Shown here: positions 35,876-45,489 of the stretch, one piece after another
Layout of the letters: the number at the start of each line of letters is the position of its first letter
Position numbering within the stretch: the stretch's first letter is position 1
From: Oscillospiraceae bacterium
GTDB taxonomy: Bacteria > Bacillota > Clostridia > Oscillospirales > Ruminococcaceae
Assembly (NCBI GenBank): GCA_016296505.1
Contig: JAEDJD010000010.1
Span: 23,964 to 87,963, forward strand
DNA length: 64,000 nucleotides
Reading direction: 5' to 3'
Notes under the pieces: model-generated
Database searches by the model: none
The model's input: only the letters and a program-made list of their open reading frames with translations
What the model was told of the DNA's origin: nothing
Position numbers and translations under genes: made by a program

Positions 35876-35904
35876 ATTTTACATGATTGCGGCATAAAAG
35901 TCAA
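35876..35904 (-). promoter_or_regulatory. SigA promoter of the infC operon
   Basis: Minus strand: TTGACT (35899-35904), 17-base spacer, TAAAAT (35876-35881). Confidence 0.82.
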
Positions 35905-35937
35905 GTTACGCCGCCGCAATTTGTCGCACTGCACAAA

Positions 35938-37827
35938 TCACACTGGGAATTCCTCAATGATTTTTGCAATATATTTCAGAATCATAACGACATCACCACT
36001 CGAAAGACCGGAAACGCCGTCGCAATCCGCATTTTTCTTACCCTGCGACGTTACAACAGCAGCTGCGTCCTCCGCGTGAAAGCGTGCGAGCAGCACCGCG
36101 TCCGAAACATCGACCTTTTCATCGCAGTTGACATCTCCATGCTGAACGCTTTGCGGTTCTGTTTCGGTTACGGTAGTTGTTGTAGTTTCCGCAGAAGTCG
36201 AGGTGGTAGTTGTCGTGGTAGTCGTGGTGGTAGTTGTTGTGGCGGTTGTAGGCGTAGTTGTATCGGCAGGCTTTTCGGCAACCGCCGCAAAATAGTTCAC
36301 ACAGTTCTGCGAAGTGAAATTGCTGCCGAGCGTAACAGTCTCGTCCTTCTTCACATCGCGGACAAAGACGGTAAATTCCTCGCCGTTCGAGCTGAACAGC
36401 TGCGTCCGCATATGGGTATAATCCTTGAGCCAGCTTGCCTGAATCTGATCGCTGGAGAGTCCCTGAATCACGCGCACATCCATAAATACGCTCAGCGTCA
36501 GATCCTCTGCGGCGGTCAGCGTCGCCAGATCGCCGGAATACTTCTTGGAATCGCACGCGGTTTTGATATACTCTGCGCCCGAATTATAACTGCTGTTTCC
36601 GTCAGCGGTGACTGTATAATCGCGGTCGCCGAAGATCTTGCAGCCAACGCCGAAATCCGGTTCAATGCCCCAGTTGCCGCCGTTTGCGGTATCATTGACA
36701 ACAAGCTTTGCAATCAGCTTACCGGAGTATTCCGGCTTCTGTTCGGGCTGCTCCGGCGGATCGGACGATCCATCGGTCGGCAGCAGCGACAGATTCACGA
36801 CATTTTTACCCCAGTTGCCGTACCACGCATAGCCGGTTCTGCGTTCCTTTGAAATCTCCATGACATCGTAGTGCACAGAACTGTCACGATCGGAAAACAG
36901 TGGACGATCGGTACCGATTTCATAAAATCTTGCCCACAACGGCGAGGCATTCGCATTTTGTCTGACAATTTTATCGTCGCCGGACTTCACGAATTCGATG
37001 CCGTAGAGCGTCACCTTTTTGAACCATTCGATCGCGGTATTGACAGATTTACGAATATCGGTTCGCGAGGGATTCTCCTTTGCATACTGATAGAGGAAAT
37101 TGATTACGCCGGCGCTTTCGCTTGTACAATTCGATGGCAGTTCATAGGCGCGCGCAGAGGTTGGCTTGAGAGAATACTCGTCATGCTGCTGACACCATGC
37201 CGCACCGGGAATCTGCATATCGAGCAGACATTGAACCCCTTTATTCAGCGACTCCTTCGCTTTTTGCGCATAGCTGTCGCTGATCGCGGTAAAGTCGCCG
37301 GATTTGCCGCTCATTTCCTTCATAATCTGCAATACGTGAATATACGCGCCGTCATTGAGCGTAATATGCGCGTGATACGATCCGGGCGTATTCAGGCACT
37401 GCATCCAGCCGCCATTGCTGTACTGCATTTTGAACAGACAGTCCACGCCGCGCATGGCGCAGTCGAGATATTTCTGCTGCCGTGTCTGCTGATAGGCGCG
37501 CATCAGAAAGCGAATCTGCGAAGTTGTCGCGTCATTGTCGATGGTAGAATGCGCCCAGTCGCCGGTATGGGCAGTTGTCATGCCTTTCTGCCAGCCGCCC
37601 TCGTTTGCAACCTGATACTGAATACATTCGTCTGCGATCTTGAGCGCCTCGCTGCTGCCGAACCAGCTCGCGTCATTTTTCAGATAGGTCTTCCAAGGAT
37701 AATCCTCCTCGGCGGCATAAACCGTTGCAGCATAATCGGGTGCGATAAAATGCTCCGGCATAATTGCCGCCGCACTGCTCATCAGCAGCATCGCTGAACA
37801 CAGTCCTGCAATCCATTTTTTCTTCAT
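35938..37827 (-). CDS. Secreted PL10-like pectate lyase with dockerin
   Basis: 629 residues. A signal peptide (MKKKWIAGLCSAMLLMSSAAA) leads to a catalytic region at about 45-335 resembling the PL10/PelA (alpha/alpha)-toroid lyases: ECIQYQVANEGGWQKG, NDATTSQIRFL, YSNGGWMQ and RTGYAWYGNWG. A further module at about 364-512 looks like a carbohydrate-binding domain often attached to pectinases. A long Thr-rich linker precedes a type I dockerin with calcium loops DVNCDEKVDVSD and DCDGVSGLSSGD. It cleaves pectin outside the cell and docks in the cellulosome. The ATG at 37827 follows GGGGGATG. Confidence 0.9.
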   Translation of the reverse strand: MKKKWIAGLCSAMLLMSSAAAIMPEHFIAPDYAATVYAAEEDYPWKTYLKNDASWFGSSEALKIADECIQYQVANEGGWQKGMTTAHTGDWAHSTIDNDATTSQIRFLMRAYQQTRQQKYLDCAMRGVDCLFKMQYSNGGWMQCLNTPGSYHAHITLNDGAYIHVLQIMKEMSGKSGDFTAISDSYAQKAKESLNKGVQCLLDMQIPGAAWCQQHDEYSLKPTSARAYELPSNCTSESAGVINFLYQYAKENPSRTDIRKSVNTAIEWFKKVTLYGIEFVKSGDDKIVRQNANASPLWARFYEIGTDRPLFSDRDSSVHYDVMEISKERRTGYAWYGNWGKNVVNLSLLPTDGSSDPPEQPEQKPEYSGKLIAKLVVNDTANGGNWGIEPDFGVGCKIFGDRDYTVTADGNSSYNSGAEYIKTACDSKKYSGDLATLTAAEDLTLSVFMDVRVIQGLSSDQIQASWLKDYTHMRTQLFSSNGEEFTVFVRDVKKDETVTLGSNFTSQNCVNYFAAVAEKPADTTTPTTATTTTTTTTTTTTTSTSAETTTTTVTETEPQSVQHGDVNCDEKVDVSDAVLLARFHAEDAAAVVTSQGKKNADCDGVSGLSSGDVVMILKYIAKIIEEFPV

Positions 37828-37879
37828 AAAGCATCCCCCTATTTTCCAAATATCATATGGCGGTATATTTTCTGATTTG

Positions 37880-37908
37880 ATTATAACGGCTGCAACATCA
37901 AATTGCAA
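37880..37908 (-). promoter_or_regulatory. Promoter of the pectate lyase gene
   Basis: Minus strand: TTGCAA (37903-37908), 17-base spacer, TATAAT (37880-37885). The leader is about 46 bases. Confidence 0.75.
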
Positions 37909-38037
37909 GTATCAAATATCGCCGTTCTATGATAGATTGTATCAAAGATGAATCTGTCGCTGTACGGATACGGCATGGAATTATTTTCATTCACAGAATG
38001 TTTATAAAGTTGTACATATCTTTTCTCTGTATTATCG

Positions 38038-38066
38038 TTGACTTTTCAGCGCATTTGTGATATTAT
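38038..38066 (+). promoter_or_regulatory. Promoter of the diguanylate cyclase gene
   Basis: TTGACT (38038-38043), 17-base spacer, TATTAT (38061-38066). Confidence 0.75.
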
Positions 38067-38117
38067 ATATATGTATACAATTTTCTACGTAAATTCTATG
38101 AAAAGGAGTGAACGCTG

Positions 38118-39602
38118 ATGCTAGGCGTAATCCTATCCGGTATCCTGATCGTTGGGCTTGCGCTGACCGGCGCTTCTGTCATTATGATTCTGACAGATCA
38201 GCATGAAACCTCATTGCGTGAATTTGCAATTCTCGGTTTATTTTGCTCCATTCTGATTATGCTTTCCTACTATGTCGAACTGAATACGCCAGGCTTTGCC
38301 GCCAAGGTAGACGCCGTCAAATTCGGCTATGTCGGCAGAGTTTTCGTCAATCCGCTTCTGTTGATACTTGCGGTGCGGTATTATGAAGCAAAGGTCGGCA
38401 GATTATGGCAATATCTGCTCTATCTGATTCCGTTGATCACACTCTATCTTGTCTTTACCTACGAAGACAACCATCTCTTTTACTCGGATGTGACGCTCGG
38501 CGCAGACGGACTGCTGCATATCGTTCCAGGCTCTGTATATTATATTTATATTGCATATAATACCATTCTTGCAATGGTCTACATCAGTTTTTGTCTCTAT
38601 CAGCGACCGTCGCTCCGCAAGCGCGAAAAGCAAAACAATACAATTCTGCTGCTTGCCTGTATCATACCGTTTTTCTTGCTCCTGATTTATCTGGCAGGTT
38701 GGTCATACGGCTACGACATCGCTGCAATCGGCATCACGATTGCCTCGCTGCTTGTGACGTTTTCGATTTTCCGTTACGGTCTGCTCAATAAAGAGGAAAT
38801 GCTTCAGAATATGGCAACAGGACTTGTATTCCTCGACAGCGAATATCGGCTTGTCTATGCAAATCGCAAGGCTATACAGCTCATTCCGGCGCTTGGAATG
38901 CCGCTTGTACATTCGCAGCGCTTCGACCTAAAGCAGCTCTGTTCTGAGAAATATGCGACGATTCAGGTCGGTACAGATACCTATCAGCGTAAAATTACCG
39001 AGTTTACAAACGGAGAGGGACAGCACGGCAAGCTGCTGACCTTCGACGATATCACGGAGATTCGTTCCCGTCTGAACCGTGATCTGATGACGGGATTGCT
39101 CAATCACGCTTCCTTCTACCCCATGCTGGACGACGCCATGACAGCAGCAAATCAAAAGAATTTGCCGCTGACGGTCTCCATTGCTGATATTGACAGCTTC
39201 AAGCGCGTGAACGATACCTACGGACACGCAAACGGCGATATTGTTCTCACCACGCTGGCGCAGACGCTCCAAAAAATCTGTGACGGTCACGGCGATGTTT
39301 TCCGTTACGGCGGCGAAGAATTTGCAGTCATTTTCCATGGCGATCTGGCTTATGCAGAGGAGATCATGGCAAAGGCGTTCAGCGAATTCTCCGAAATTGA
39401 TTTTGATTTTCTGCCGTATCATGTGACATTCAGCTTTGGCAGCGCGGAATTTAACCGGCTTGAAACATCGGTTGCGCTCTTTGAACGCGCCGATCAGAAA
39501 ATGTATACGCGAAAAAAAGCCCTGCACGCAAGAGAACGCGCCGCAGCAGCCGCGAAAGACAGCGAAATACAGCCTGAAAACGAAACCTGTGCGTATCGCT
39601 GA
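38118..39602 (+). CDS. Membrane diguanylate cyclase (7TM and GGDEF)
   Basis: 494 residues. Seven hydrophobic helices (about 1-215) resemble the 7TM sensor region found in front of some histidine kinases. A PAS-like segment at about 225-315 (ATGLVFLDSEYRLVYANRKAI) follows. The GGDEF domain (about 320-480) has DSFKRVNDTYGHANGD and the active-site loop YGGEEF (about 397-402), so cyclic di-GMP synthesis is expected. There is no RxxD inhibitory site five residues before the loop. AAGGAG precedes the ATG. The signal is unknown. Its neighbours do not suggest a specific output. Confidence 0.93.
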   Translation: MLGVILSGILIVGLALTGASVIMILTDQHETSLREFAILGLFCSILIMLSYYVELNTPGFAAKVDAVKFGYVGRVFVNPLLLILAVRYYEAKVGRLWQYLLYLIPLITLYLVFTYEDNHLFYSDVTLGADGLLHIVPGSVYYIYIAYNTILAMVYISFCLYQRPSLRKREKQNNTILLLACIIPFFLLLIYLAGWSYGYDIAAIGITIASLLVTFSIFRYGLLNKEEMLQNMATGLVFLDSEYRLVYANRKAIQLIPALGMPLVHSQRFDLKQLCSEKYATIQVGTDTYQRKITEFTNGEGQHGKLLTFDDITEIRSRLNRDLMTGLLNHASFYPMLDDAMTAANQKNLPLTVSIADIDSFKRVNDTYGHANGDIVLTTLAQTLQKICDGHGDVFRYGGEEFAVIFHGDLAYAEEIMAKAFSEFSEIDFDFLPYHVTFSFGSAEFNRLETSVALFERADQKMYTRKKALHARERAAAAAKDSEIQPENETCAYR

Positions 39603-39629
39603 CTAAAATATCCAAGGAGGATTCATTCT

Positions 39630-40157
39630 ATGCTCGGTTCGGATTATCGGGAGTTGATCGTCCCGAAACTCGACAATCAAGGAAAAAAATATGGAATGCT
39701 CATAGGCGGTGCAGCTCTGACGATCGCCGCAGTCGCATTCTCGCTTGTAAGCGGAAAATTTCTGCTTTTGTTCATCGCAGCAGCATTCGCCTTCGGCACA
39801 TGGTATTTCTGGATCAACAACAATATCGAATATGAATATATCATTTCCGGCGATGAACTGCAAATCACTAAAATTCTGGCGCAAAGCAAACGTAAGCCTC
39901 TGCTGACCGTATCCATCAAACAATTTACAGCTTTCGGAAAATTGCAGGAGGCAGAGCCGATTTCAGCTTCCGCAACAAAAGCGCTTGCCTGCTCCGCGCA
40001 GGATGATACGGCATTTTATGCCGACTTCGACCATGCGGATTACGGTCAGACCAGACTCATCTGGACGCCGAACGATGACATTCTGCTCTATCTCGCCAAG
40101 CATCTCCCACGCACGCTCGGATTCCGCTGGGAAGCAACCTCAACGACCGACGCGTAA
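39630..40157 (+). CDS. Small membrane protein (DUF6106-like)
   Basis: 175 residues with two hydrophobic helices (about 22-40 and 44-61) and a beta-rich cytosolic part starting EYEYIISGDELQITKI. The pattern resembles small PH-like membrane proteins of Clostridia annotated DUF6106. GGAGG precedes the ATG, and the cyclase and nnr genes are within 50 bases on each side. Function unknown. Confidence 0.7.
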   Translation: MLGSDYRELIVPKLDNQGKKYGMLIGGAALTIAAVAFSLVSGKFLLLFIAAAFAFGTWYFWINNNIEYEYIISGDELQITKILAQSKRKPLLTVSIKQFTAFGKLQEAEPISASATKALACSAQDDTAFYADFDHADYGQTRLIWTPNDDILLYLAKHLPRTLGFRWEATSTTDA

Positions 40158-40202
40158 TACGAAGCAATATAATTATAATATATAAAACAAAAGGAGTATC
40201 CT

Positions 40203-41723
40203 ATGCGTCTGGTCACACCGCTTGAAATGATGAAGCTGGAAGATATGGCAAATCAGTCCGGCGTCACCTATGATATCATGATGAATCGTGCTGGAACCGG
40301 TCTTGCCGCGCATCTTGCACACATCGCAAACGAGAGCCAGCAGAATCGGCTTCTGTTCCTCTGCGGAAACGGTAACAACGCCGGCGATTGCTTTGTCGCG
40401 GCAACACATCTCGCGAAACAATTCGAGATTACTGTCTGTCTGGTCTCAGGCGTGCCAAAAACAAGAACCGCTTATACCAAATATAAGCTCATGAAGCACG
40501 TCACCGTACTGACTGATCATGCGCAGATTCTGGAAGCAGTCCAATCGCACGGGTTAATTGTGGATGGCATCTTCGGCATTGGCTTCCGCGGGGAACTGAG
40601 TCCGCAGATTCAAGAATTGTTCGCAGCCGCAGAAGCTCCCGATAAGCAAATCATTGCAGTAGATATTCCGAGCGGCGGTTCCGGTTTGATCGGCACAGTC
40701 GCCGACGGTACCCCGCATTGCCATATCACCGTGACATTCGGCGCTGCCAAAACTGGTCTTTTTATCACCCCGCTTTCAGAGCATTGCGGCGCAATTCTTC
40801 TTGTTGATATCGGGCTGCCGGAAAGCGCATTCGATGCGCTCGAATATCCGATCACGCATATTGACATGGATACGATCCGCACGCTGCTGCCGGCTCGTCC
40901 GCAAAATGGTCATAAGGGAATGTTCGGCAAACTGCTCTGCGTCACCGGTTCGCGCACCATGCCCGGAGCAGCATTGCTTTCTACGCAGGCAGCACTTCGC
41001 TGCGGAGTCGGGCTTTGCTGTCTAGCCTCTGACCCCGACGTATGCCGAATGCTCATGATGTATGCACCAGAAGCAACCATTCAGCCGCTTCTCACCGACG
41101 CCAACGGAATGTTGACGCAAAACGCCATTCCGGAGATACTCCGCATAGCCAAACAGGCAAACTGCATTCTGATTGGATGCGGTCTTGGACAATCGGCGGA
41201 AGTCCAAGCAGTGATACAGGCGCTGATTCCACAGCTTGATTGTCCAATCATTTTAGACGCAGACGGTCTAAATGCTATAGTCTCCAGCATAGATATATTA
41301 CGGAAAGCAAAGTCGAAGATTGTGCTGACGCCGCATCCCGGTGAAATGGCACGCCTGCTGCACTGCACTGTCGAAGAGGTTCAAAAAGACCGCTTCACCG
41401 CAGCAAAACGACTTGCAAACCGCTTCCCGAATACGATTGTTGTGCTAAAAGGCGCCGGAACGATCGTAGCCGTCTCCGACCACGCGAGCATCAACACAAA
41501 CGGCAATTCCGGTATGAGCAAGGGCGGCAGCGGCGATATACTTGCCGGAATGATCGCAGGACTTGCCGCGCAGCAGATTCAGCCGGAACACGCAGCACAA
41601 ATCGGCGTCTATCTGCATGGACTTGCCGGTGATTGTGCAGCAGCAGAATTTTCCAAACGCGCCATGCTGCCTAGTGATATGCTCCAACAGCTCCCGGTCC
41701 TATTCGGAGAATTTGAAGAATAA
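40203..41723 (+). CDS. nnrD: Bifunctional NAD(P)H-hydrate epimerase/dehydratase
   Basis: 506 residues. The N-terminal epimerase (YjeF_N) domain has MMNRAG and LCGNGNNAGDCFVAA. The C-terminal ribokinase-like dehydratase has GMFGKLLCVTGSRTMPGAA, LTPHPGEMARLL and SGMSKGGSGDILAGMIAG. It repairs hydrated NADH/NADPH, the dehydratase using ADP. Fused forms are usual in bacteria. AAGGAG lies before the ATG. Confidence 0.96.
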   Translation: MRLVTPLEMMKLEDMANQSGVTYDIMMNRAGTGLAAHLAHIANESQQNRLLFLCGNGNNAGDCFVAATHLAKQFEITVCLVSGVPKTRTAYTKYKLMKHVTVLTDHAQILEAVQSHGLIVDGIFGIGFRGELSPQIQELFAAAEAPDKQIIAVDIPSGGSGLIGTVADGTPHCHITVTFGAAKTGLFITPLSEHCGAILLVDIGLPESAFDALEYPITHIDMDTIRTLLPARPQNGHKGMFGKLLCVTGSRTMPGAALLSTQAALRCGVGLCCLASDPDVCRMLMMYAPEATIQPLLTDANGMLTQNAIPEILRIAKQANCILIGCGLGQSAEVQAVIQALIPQLDCPIILDADGLNAIVSSIDILRKAKSKIVLTPHPGEMARLLHCTVEEVQKDRFTAAKRLANRFPNTIVVLKGAGTIVAVSDHASINTNGNSGMSKGGSGDILAGMIAGLAAQQIQPEHAAQIGVYLHGLAGDCAAAEFSKRAMLPSDMLQQLPVLFGEFEE

Positions 41724-41788
41724 AGATAGAGGGCATTCCTCAGTAAAATAAATGTCGTCAAAAGCAAATCATTTTTGGAGGCTTATCA

Positions 41789-42433
41789 ATGAGACATTTG
41801 AAAACACTGAGAAATGCCCTGTTTTTCTGCGTACCTGCGGCAATTTTCCTACAGGGCTGCGATATGCCGCAGAATGACGCGACATTTCAGCCGCTTCACG
41901 CCGAGTCCTACGAAGCAGATATTCTGCTCGAATACGGCGAATCACAAACCGCCGGTCTGCATCTGACGCGTATTGGAGACGCGGTATGGGACGCAACATT
42001 TTCCGAACCGGCAGCACTATCCGGCGTTGTCCTCAGCTTTGACGGAAACGCAGTCAGCGCAAGCTACAAAGGACTTGCATTTACAATACCGAAGTCCGCG
42101 CTTCCAGCAAAAAATATGCTTGGAATCGTAACAGAAGCTCTTGACGCAGCCGATGCCGCTGAATCACTCCCCTGTACGCAGCAGGAGGATGGCAACTGGT
42201 GCTATCAGGGCACCTGTGCCGGCGGCAACTATACGTTAACATTTGCACAATCCGGCGAACCGCTTATATTTGATTTACCATCGCAGCCACTGAAGCTGAC
42301 ATTTTCCGAATTTAAGGTCATACAGAGCACAATAGAAACATCCGACGTTCAAACCACTGTATCTACAAATGAAACCGCATTCACAGAAAGCAGCTGTGAA
42401 ACAACTGCTACTTCGACCACAACCAATACATAA
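41789..42433 (+). CDS. Putative lipoprotein of unknown function
   Basis: 214 residues. The signal sequence ends in LQGC, a lipobox, so the mature protein is lipid-anchored outside. About 140 residues of beta-rich sequence follow, resembling LolA/LppX-type lipoprotein folds only in general look, and then a Thr/Ser-rich tail. GGAGG precedes the ATG, and a strong terminator follows. No family recognised. Confidence 0.75.
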   Translation: MRHLKTLRNALFFCVPAAIFLQGCDMPQNDATFQPLHAESYEADILLEYGESQTAGLHLTRIGDAVWDATFSEPAALSGVVLSFDGNAVSASYKGLAFTIPKSALPAKNMLGIVTEALDAADAAESLPCTQQEDGNWCYQGTCAGGNYTLTFAQSGEPLIFDLPSQPLKLTFSEFKVIQSTIETSDVQTTVSTNETAFTESSCETTATSTTTNT

Positions 42434-42468
42434 AACAAGGGCACGTCAAATTGACGTGCCCTGTTTTC
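42432..42468. terminator. Bidirectional terminator
   Basis: GGGCACGTC (42439-42447) pairs with GACGTGCCC (42453-42461), flanked by AAAACA and TGTTTT. It lies between the convergent lipoprotein and GH9 genes. Confidence 0.85.
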
Positions 42469-42501
42469 ATGATTCAGTTTCTTATATCTGAAACAGAATA
42501 A

Positions 42502-45489
42502 TTAGCCCTTAGAACCAAGATCCGAATACGGGATCAGCTTTGCGATGAAGCGCAGAATCTTAACCGTATCTTCAGAATCCGGCTTGCCGCTTGCGTTAAC
42601 GTCAGCATTCAGCTTACCCTGCGTAGAAATCTTCGCGCTAGCATCTTCAGCAACGAAGCGAGCAAGCAGAACAGCATCGGAAACATCCACGCGTTCTTCG
42701 GGAGTGGACTCTTTGGATTCGTTGACATTACCCCAGTCAACGTCGGTCGGATCACCTGTTGTAGTAGAGGTTGTACCAGTAGTGGTACCACCCTGGCTAG
42801 ACCAATCGTACTCTACATCCTTGCTCTGCAGGAACTCAGTGATCCATGCAAGCGGAGCATTCCAGTTGATGGTAACCTCGTTCGTAGACCATGCCTCGAT
42901 GGAGTCAACGAAGCATCTCTGAGACGGGTTATCATCTTCGCCCGGAATAAATGCGAGTGCGCGGACATACGGATCCTGGAGACCTGCATTCGGACCACCG
43001 GAGAGAATACCATCCGGAGCAGTCGGCAGGGTCTTATCCAGCTCGTTCGACCAATATCTGTGGTGCGGGTTCTTCTCGCGGTAGCTACCGTAACCGGTAA
43101 TGAAAGAGAAGGACAGCGGGTTGGTACCAAGCAGATAGTCCATACCCTGCGTAACGCCGCTCAGATAGTTAATATCCTGAGTCTGGTCATAAGCATATGC
43201 CATAACGATCAGGTTATTGATAACCATGGAGTTGGAACCCCACTCATAACCCTTAATCACGATGCTCGGATCGAGGTTATTCGGGTCAGTGTAGCCAGGA
43301 CCGTCATACTTATACGGAATGCCGTAGCCCTGATCTTTTTCGGTCTCGATATAGCTGTCAGCAGCTTCGAGGATGGAACTCTCAAGGATAGACACCTGAT
43401 CATCAGTCAGGATATCCTTATGGAGAGCGAGAGACAGGGAACCAGCAGAAGCAGTGTTACCCCAGTTGAACGTGGTATAGGAACCCTCACCACTTGCGTT
43501 CTCACCACCAGTGATTCTGGTTGTTACCTTGAAAGCATTCGTATACTTGGAAAGCTTGCTGAGATAGGTATCAGCAGCAGAATCGCCCATTTCCTTTGCA
43601 GAAATGAAGATTTCGCAAGCTGCCCAGTAAGCGTCATCGCGAACCTCGTTATCACCGTAAGGACCGCCGCCCTTTGCCTGATACATCGGTGCGTACAACG
43701 AAGTTTTATTGGTTTCCTCAGAAGCGGTAGCCTCATAGTAATGCTTATCAAAAGCCTCGAAAGCTTCGATTGCAGTGGAGAGATACTCCTTCGCCTGTGC
43801 TTCATCATACGGAGCCCAGAGTCTAGCTGCCTGTGCTGCGCAAGCTGCATAGTTCAGCGTTGCAGCGAATGTTGGCGGCTTAACGATACGAACGGTGTCC
43901 CAACCGCCCTCGGATACGGCGCCTTCATAGTCCCACGGCTTTGTTGCAAGACCAGTCCACTTATGGTCGTGGAGCTTGTGGTAGTACAGACCTGCATACT
44001 TACCCCAAGTCGGCTCGCTTGCATCGACCTTCATAGCCTGAATGAAGTCAAGCTCGTACTTGCATTCGTCGAGGATATCCGGAATCTTATTATCAGTTTC
44101 CGGAATTACGACTGTACCGGAACCGTTGGCAAACTTTTTCTTGGTTTCTTCAGAGTGGAGTGCTCTTTCATACATATTCTGGAGCGTCCAAACGGAGATA
44201 CCGCCGTTAACAACGTACTTACCGTGGTCACCAGCGTCATACCAACCCTTGTTTGCGGTGATCTGGGAAGAAGCGTGCGTACCGCTTGCATCGGTCTTTG
44301 CAGCATACTCGTTGATCCAAGCGTCCTGAACGTAAGCTTTGTCCGTCTTATGACCGCCCTGGTGTGCCAGTGCTGCCTGATCCTTACAGGATGTGATGTA
44401 ATCCATTTCGATATCAATACCGGAACGGTTCTGATAGAAATAGTTGATCGCATTGGTCAGCAGGTTGTGATCCTTATCAGTATAGATATCGTCAGCGATT
44501 CTGAATTCGAACGATCTCCACTCCTTGCCCTTAATACGGAGATAATAGGTACCCGGAGTCTTGTAATCGGAGAAATCAATCTTGCAGACGTTATCATGAG
44601 AGTCAGCATCATATTCCGGAGCAGTGGTCTCGCCGGTTGCAACAACAGTGCCGCCCTTTGCGTCGACCAGTTCCCATGTTTGCGCGCCGGAGAGAGAGAT
44701 AGAGGTTGCGCCATGGAAAACGTCGCCCTTGTTATCGCCGAGAACGGCAATCTTCTTCAGCTCAGGGAAATAACCGAGCTGGTTTACGGAGATATAGTTA
44801 TTCTCCAGACCGCTGTAGTCACGGCTGATCGCGCCATAGCGCTCATTCGGATCCGCGTCGCATTCGTTGCAGCTCGTGCAGATGATCGACATATCATCGA
44901 ACCAAAGCTCATCGCCGTCCTCAGCGTTACCGCCGTAGTTGTTCTTGGAACCCTTTGCATAGTGGAATGCCCACTCAACAGCTTCGAGATCCTTTGTAGG
45001 AGTAAAGGAGCCCTCAAAGGTCTGATATTCTGTCGTCAGTTTGACAGCATTGCCCCATTCGCCGTTAAAAGCCGGTCCAAGGACAAACTTGCCATCCTTC
45101 AGATCGCAATATTCTTCGTCACCCTTTGTATTACCGATCTTAGAGCAAAGCTCCATGCCGGCACGCTTAGCCTTAACCTTGCAGCTGATTTCATAGGTGT
45201 GACCCGCCTTGAAATTCAGGTTTCTGTGACGGAACTGCAGATCCCACTTTGCGCCGTCAGCGCCTTCACCGGTAACGACCGTGATGTGGAATGCGCCGTC
45301 TTCGATCTTAAAGTTCTGCTTTGCGGGGCTAGATTCGCAGGTATGCCAAGGAAGCGCCTTATGAGTAAAGTCGCTTTCACCCAGAACCTGACCTGCCGAT
45401 ACAGTCATCGGTGCAATGCTTGCGACTGTCGGCGCGACCATTGTCAGAGCCATGAGGCCTGCAACGATCAGTTTCGATTTTCTGTGCAT
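42502..45489 (-). CDS. GH9 cellulase with CBM4-like module and dockerin
   Basis: 995 residues. A signal peptide precedes a CBM4/9-like module (about 33-200). A CelD-type Ig-like domain follows (about 225-325, starting ISVNQLGYFPELKKIAV), then the GH9 catalytic domain with DAGDHGK (about 418), HHRYW (about 810) and the proton-donor Glu in NEVTINWNAPL (about 868). A short Thr/Gly linker leads to a dockerin. Its second calcium loop is canonical (DVNASGKPDSED), but the first carries a six-residue insertion. This layout matches processive cellulosomal endoglucanases of the CbhA/CelK theme. GGAGGG precedes the ATG at 45489. Confidence 0.95.
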   Translation of the reverse strand: MHRKSKLIVAGLMALTMVAPTVASIAPMTVSAGQVLGESDFTHKALPWHTCESSPAKQNFKIEDGAFHITVVTGEGADGAKWDLQFRHRNLNFKAGHTYEISCKVKAKRAGMELCSKIGNTKGDEEYCDLKDGKFVLGPAFNGEWGNAVKLTTEYQTFEGSFTPTKDLEAVEWAFHYAKGSKNNYGGNAEDGDELWFDDMSIICTSCNECDADPNERYGAISRDYSGLENNYISVNQLGYFPELKKIAVLGDNKGDVFHGATSISLSGAQTWELVDAKGGTVVATGETTAPEYDADSHDNVCKIDFSDYKTPGTYYLRIKGKEWRSFEFRIADDIYTDKDHNLLTNAINYFYQNRSGIDIEMDYITSCKDQAALAHQGGHKTDKAYVQDAWINEYAAKTDASGTHASSQITANKGWYDAGDHGKYVVNGGISVWTLQNMYERALHSEETKKKFANGSGTVVIPETDNKIPDILDECKYELDFIQAMKVDASEPTWGKYAGLYYHKLHDHKWTGLATKPWDYEGAVSEGGWDTVRIVKPPTFAATLNYAACAAQAARLWAPYDEAQAKEYLSTAIEAFEAFDKHYYEATASEETNKTSLYAPMYQAKGGGPYGDNEVRDDAYWAACEIFISAKEMGDSAADTYLSKLSKYTNAFKVTTRITGGENASGEGSYTTFNWGNTASAGSLSLALHKDILTDDQVSILESSILEAADSYIETEKDQGYGIPYKYDGPGYTDPNNLDPSIVIKGYEWGSNSMVINNLIVMAYAYDQTQDINYLSGVTQGMDYLLGTNPLSFSFITGYGSYREKNPHHRYWSNELDKTLPTAPDGILSGGPNAGLQDPYVRALAFIPGEDDNPSQRCFVDSIEAWSTNEVTINWNAPLAWITEFLQSKDVEYDWSSQGGTTTGTTSTTTGDPTDVDWGNVNESKESTPEERVDVSDAVLLARFVAEDASAKISTQGKLNADVNASGKPDSEDTVKILRFIAKLIPYSDLGSKG

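Noticed and set aside
36160..36270. A simple repeat of GTT/GTG-like triplets
   Set aside because: It encodes the Thr-rich linker of the pectate lyase on the minus strand and is not an independent repeat.
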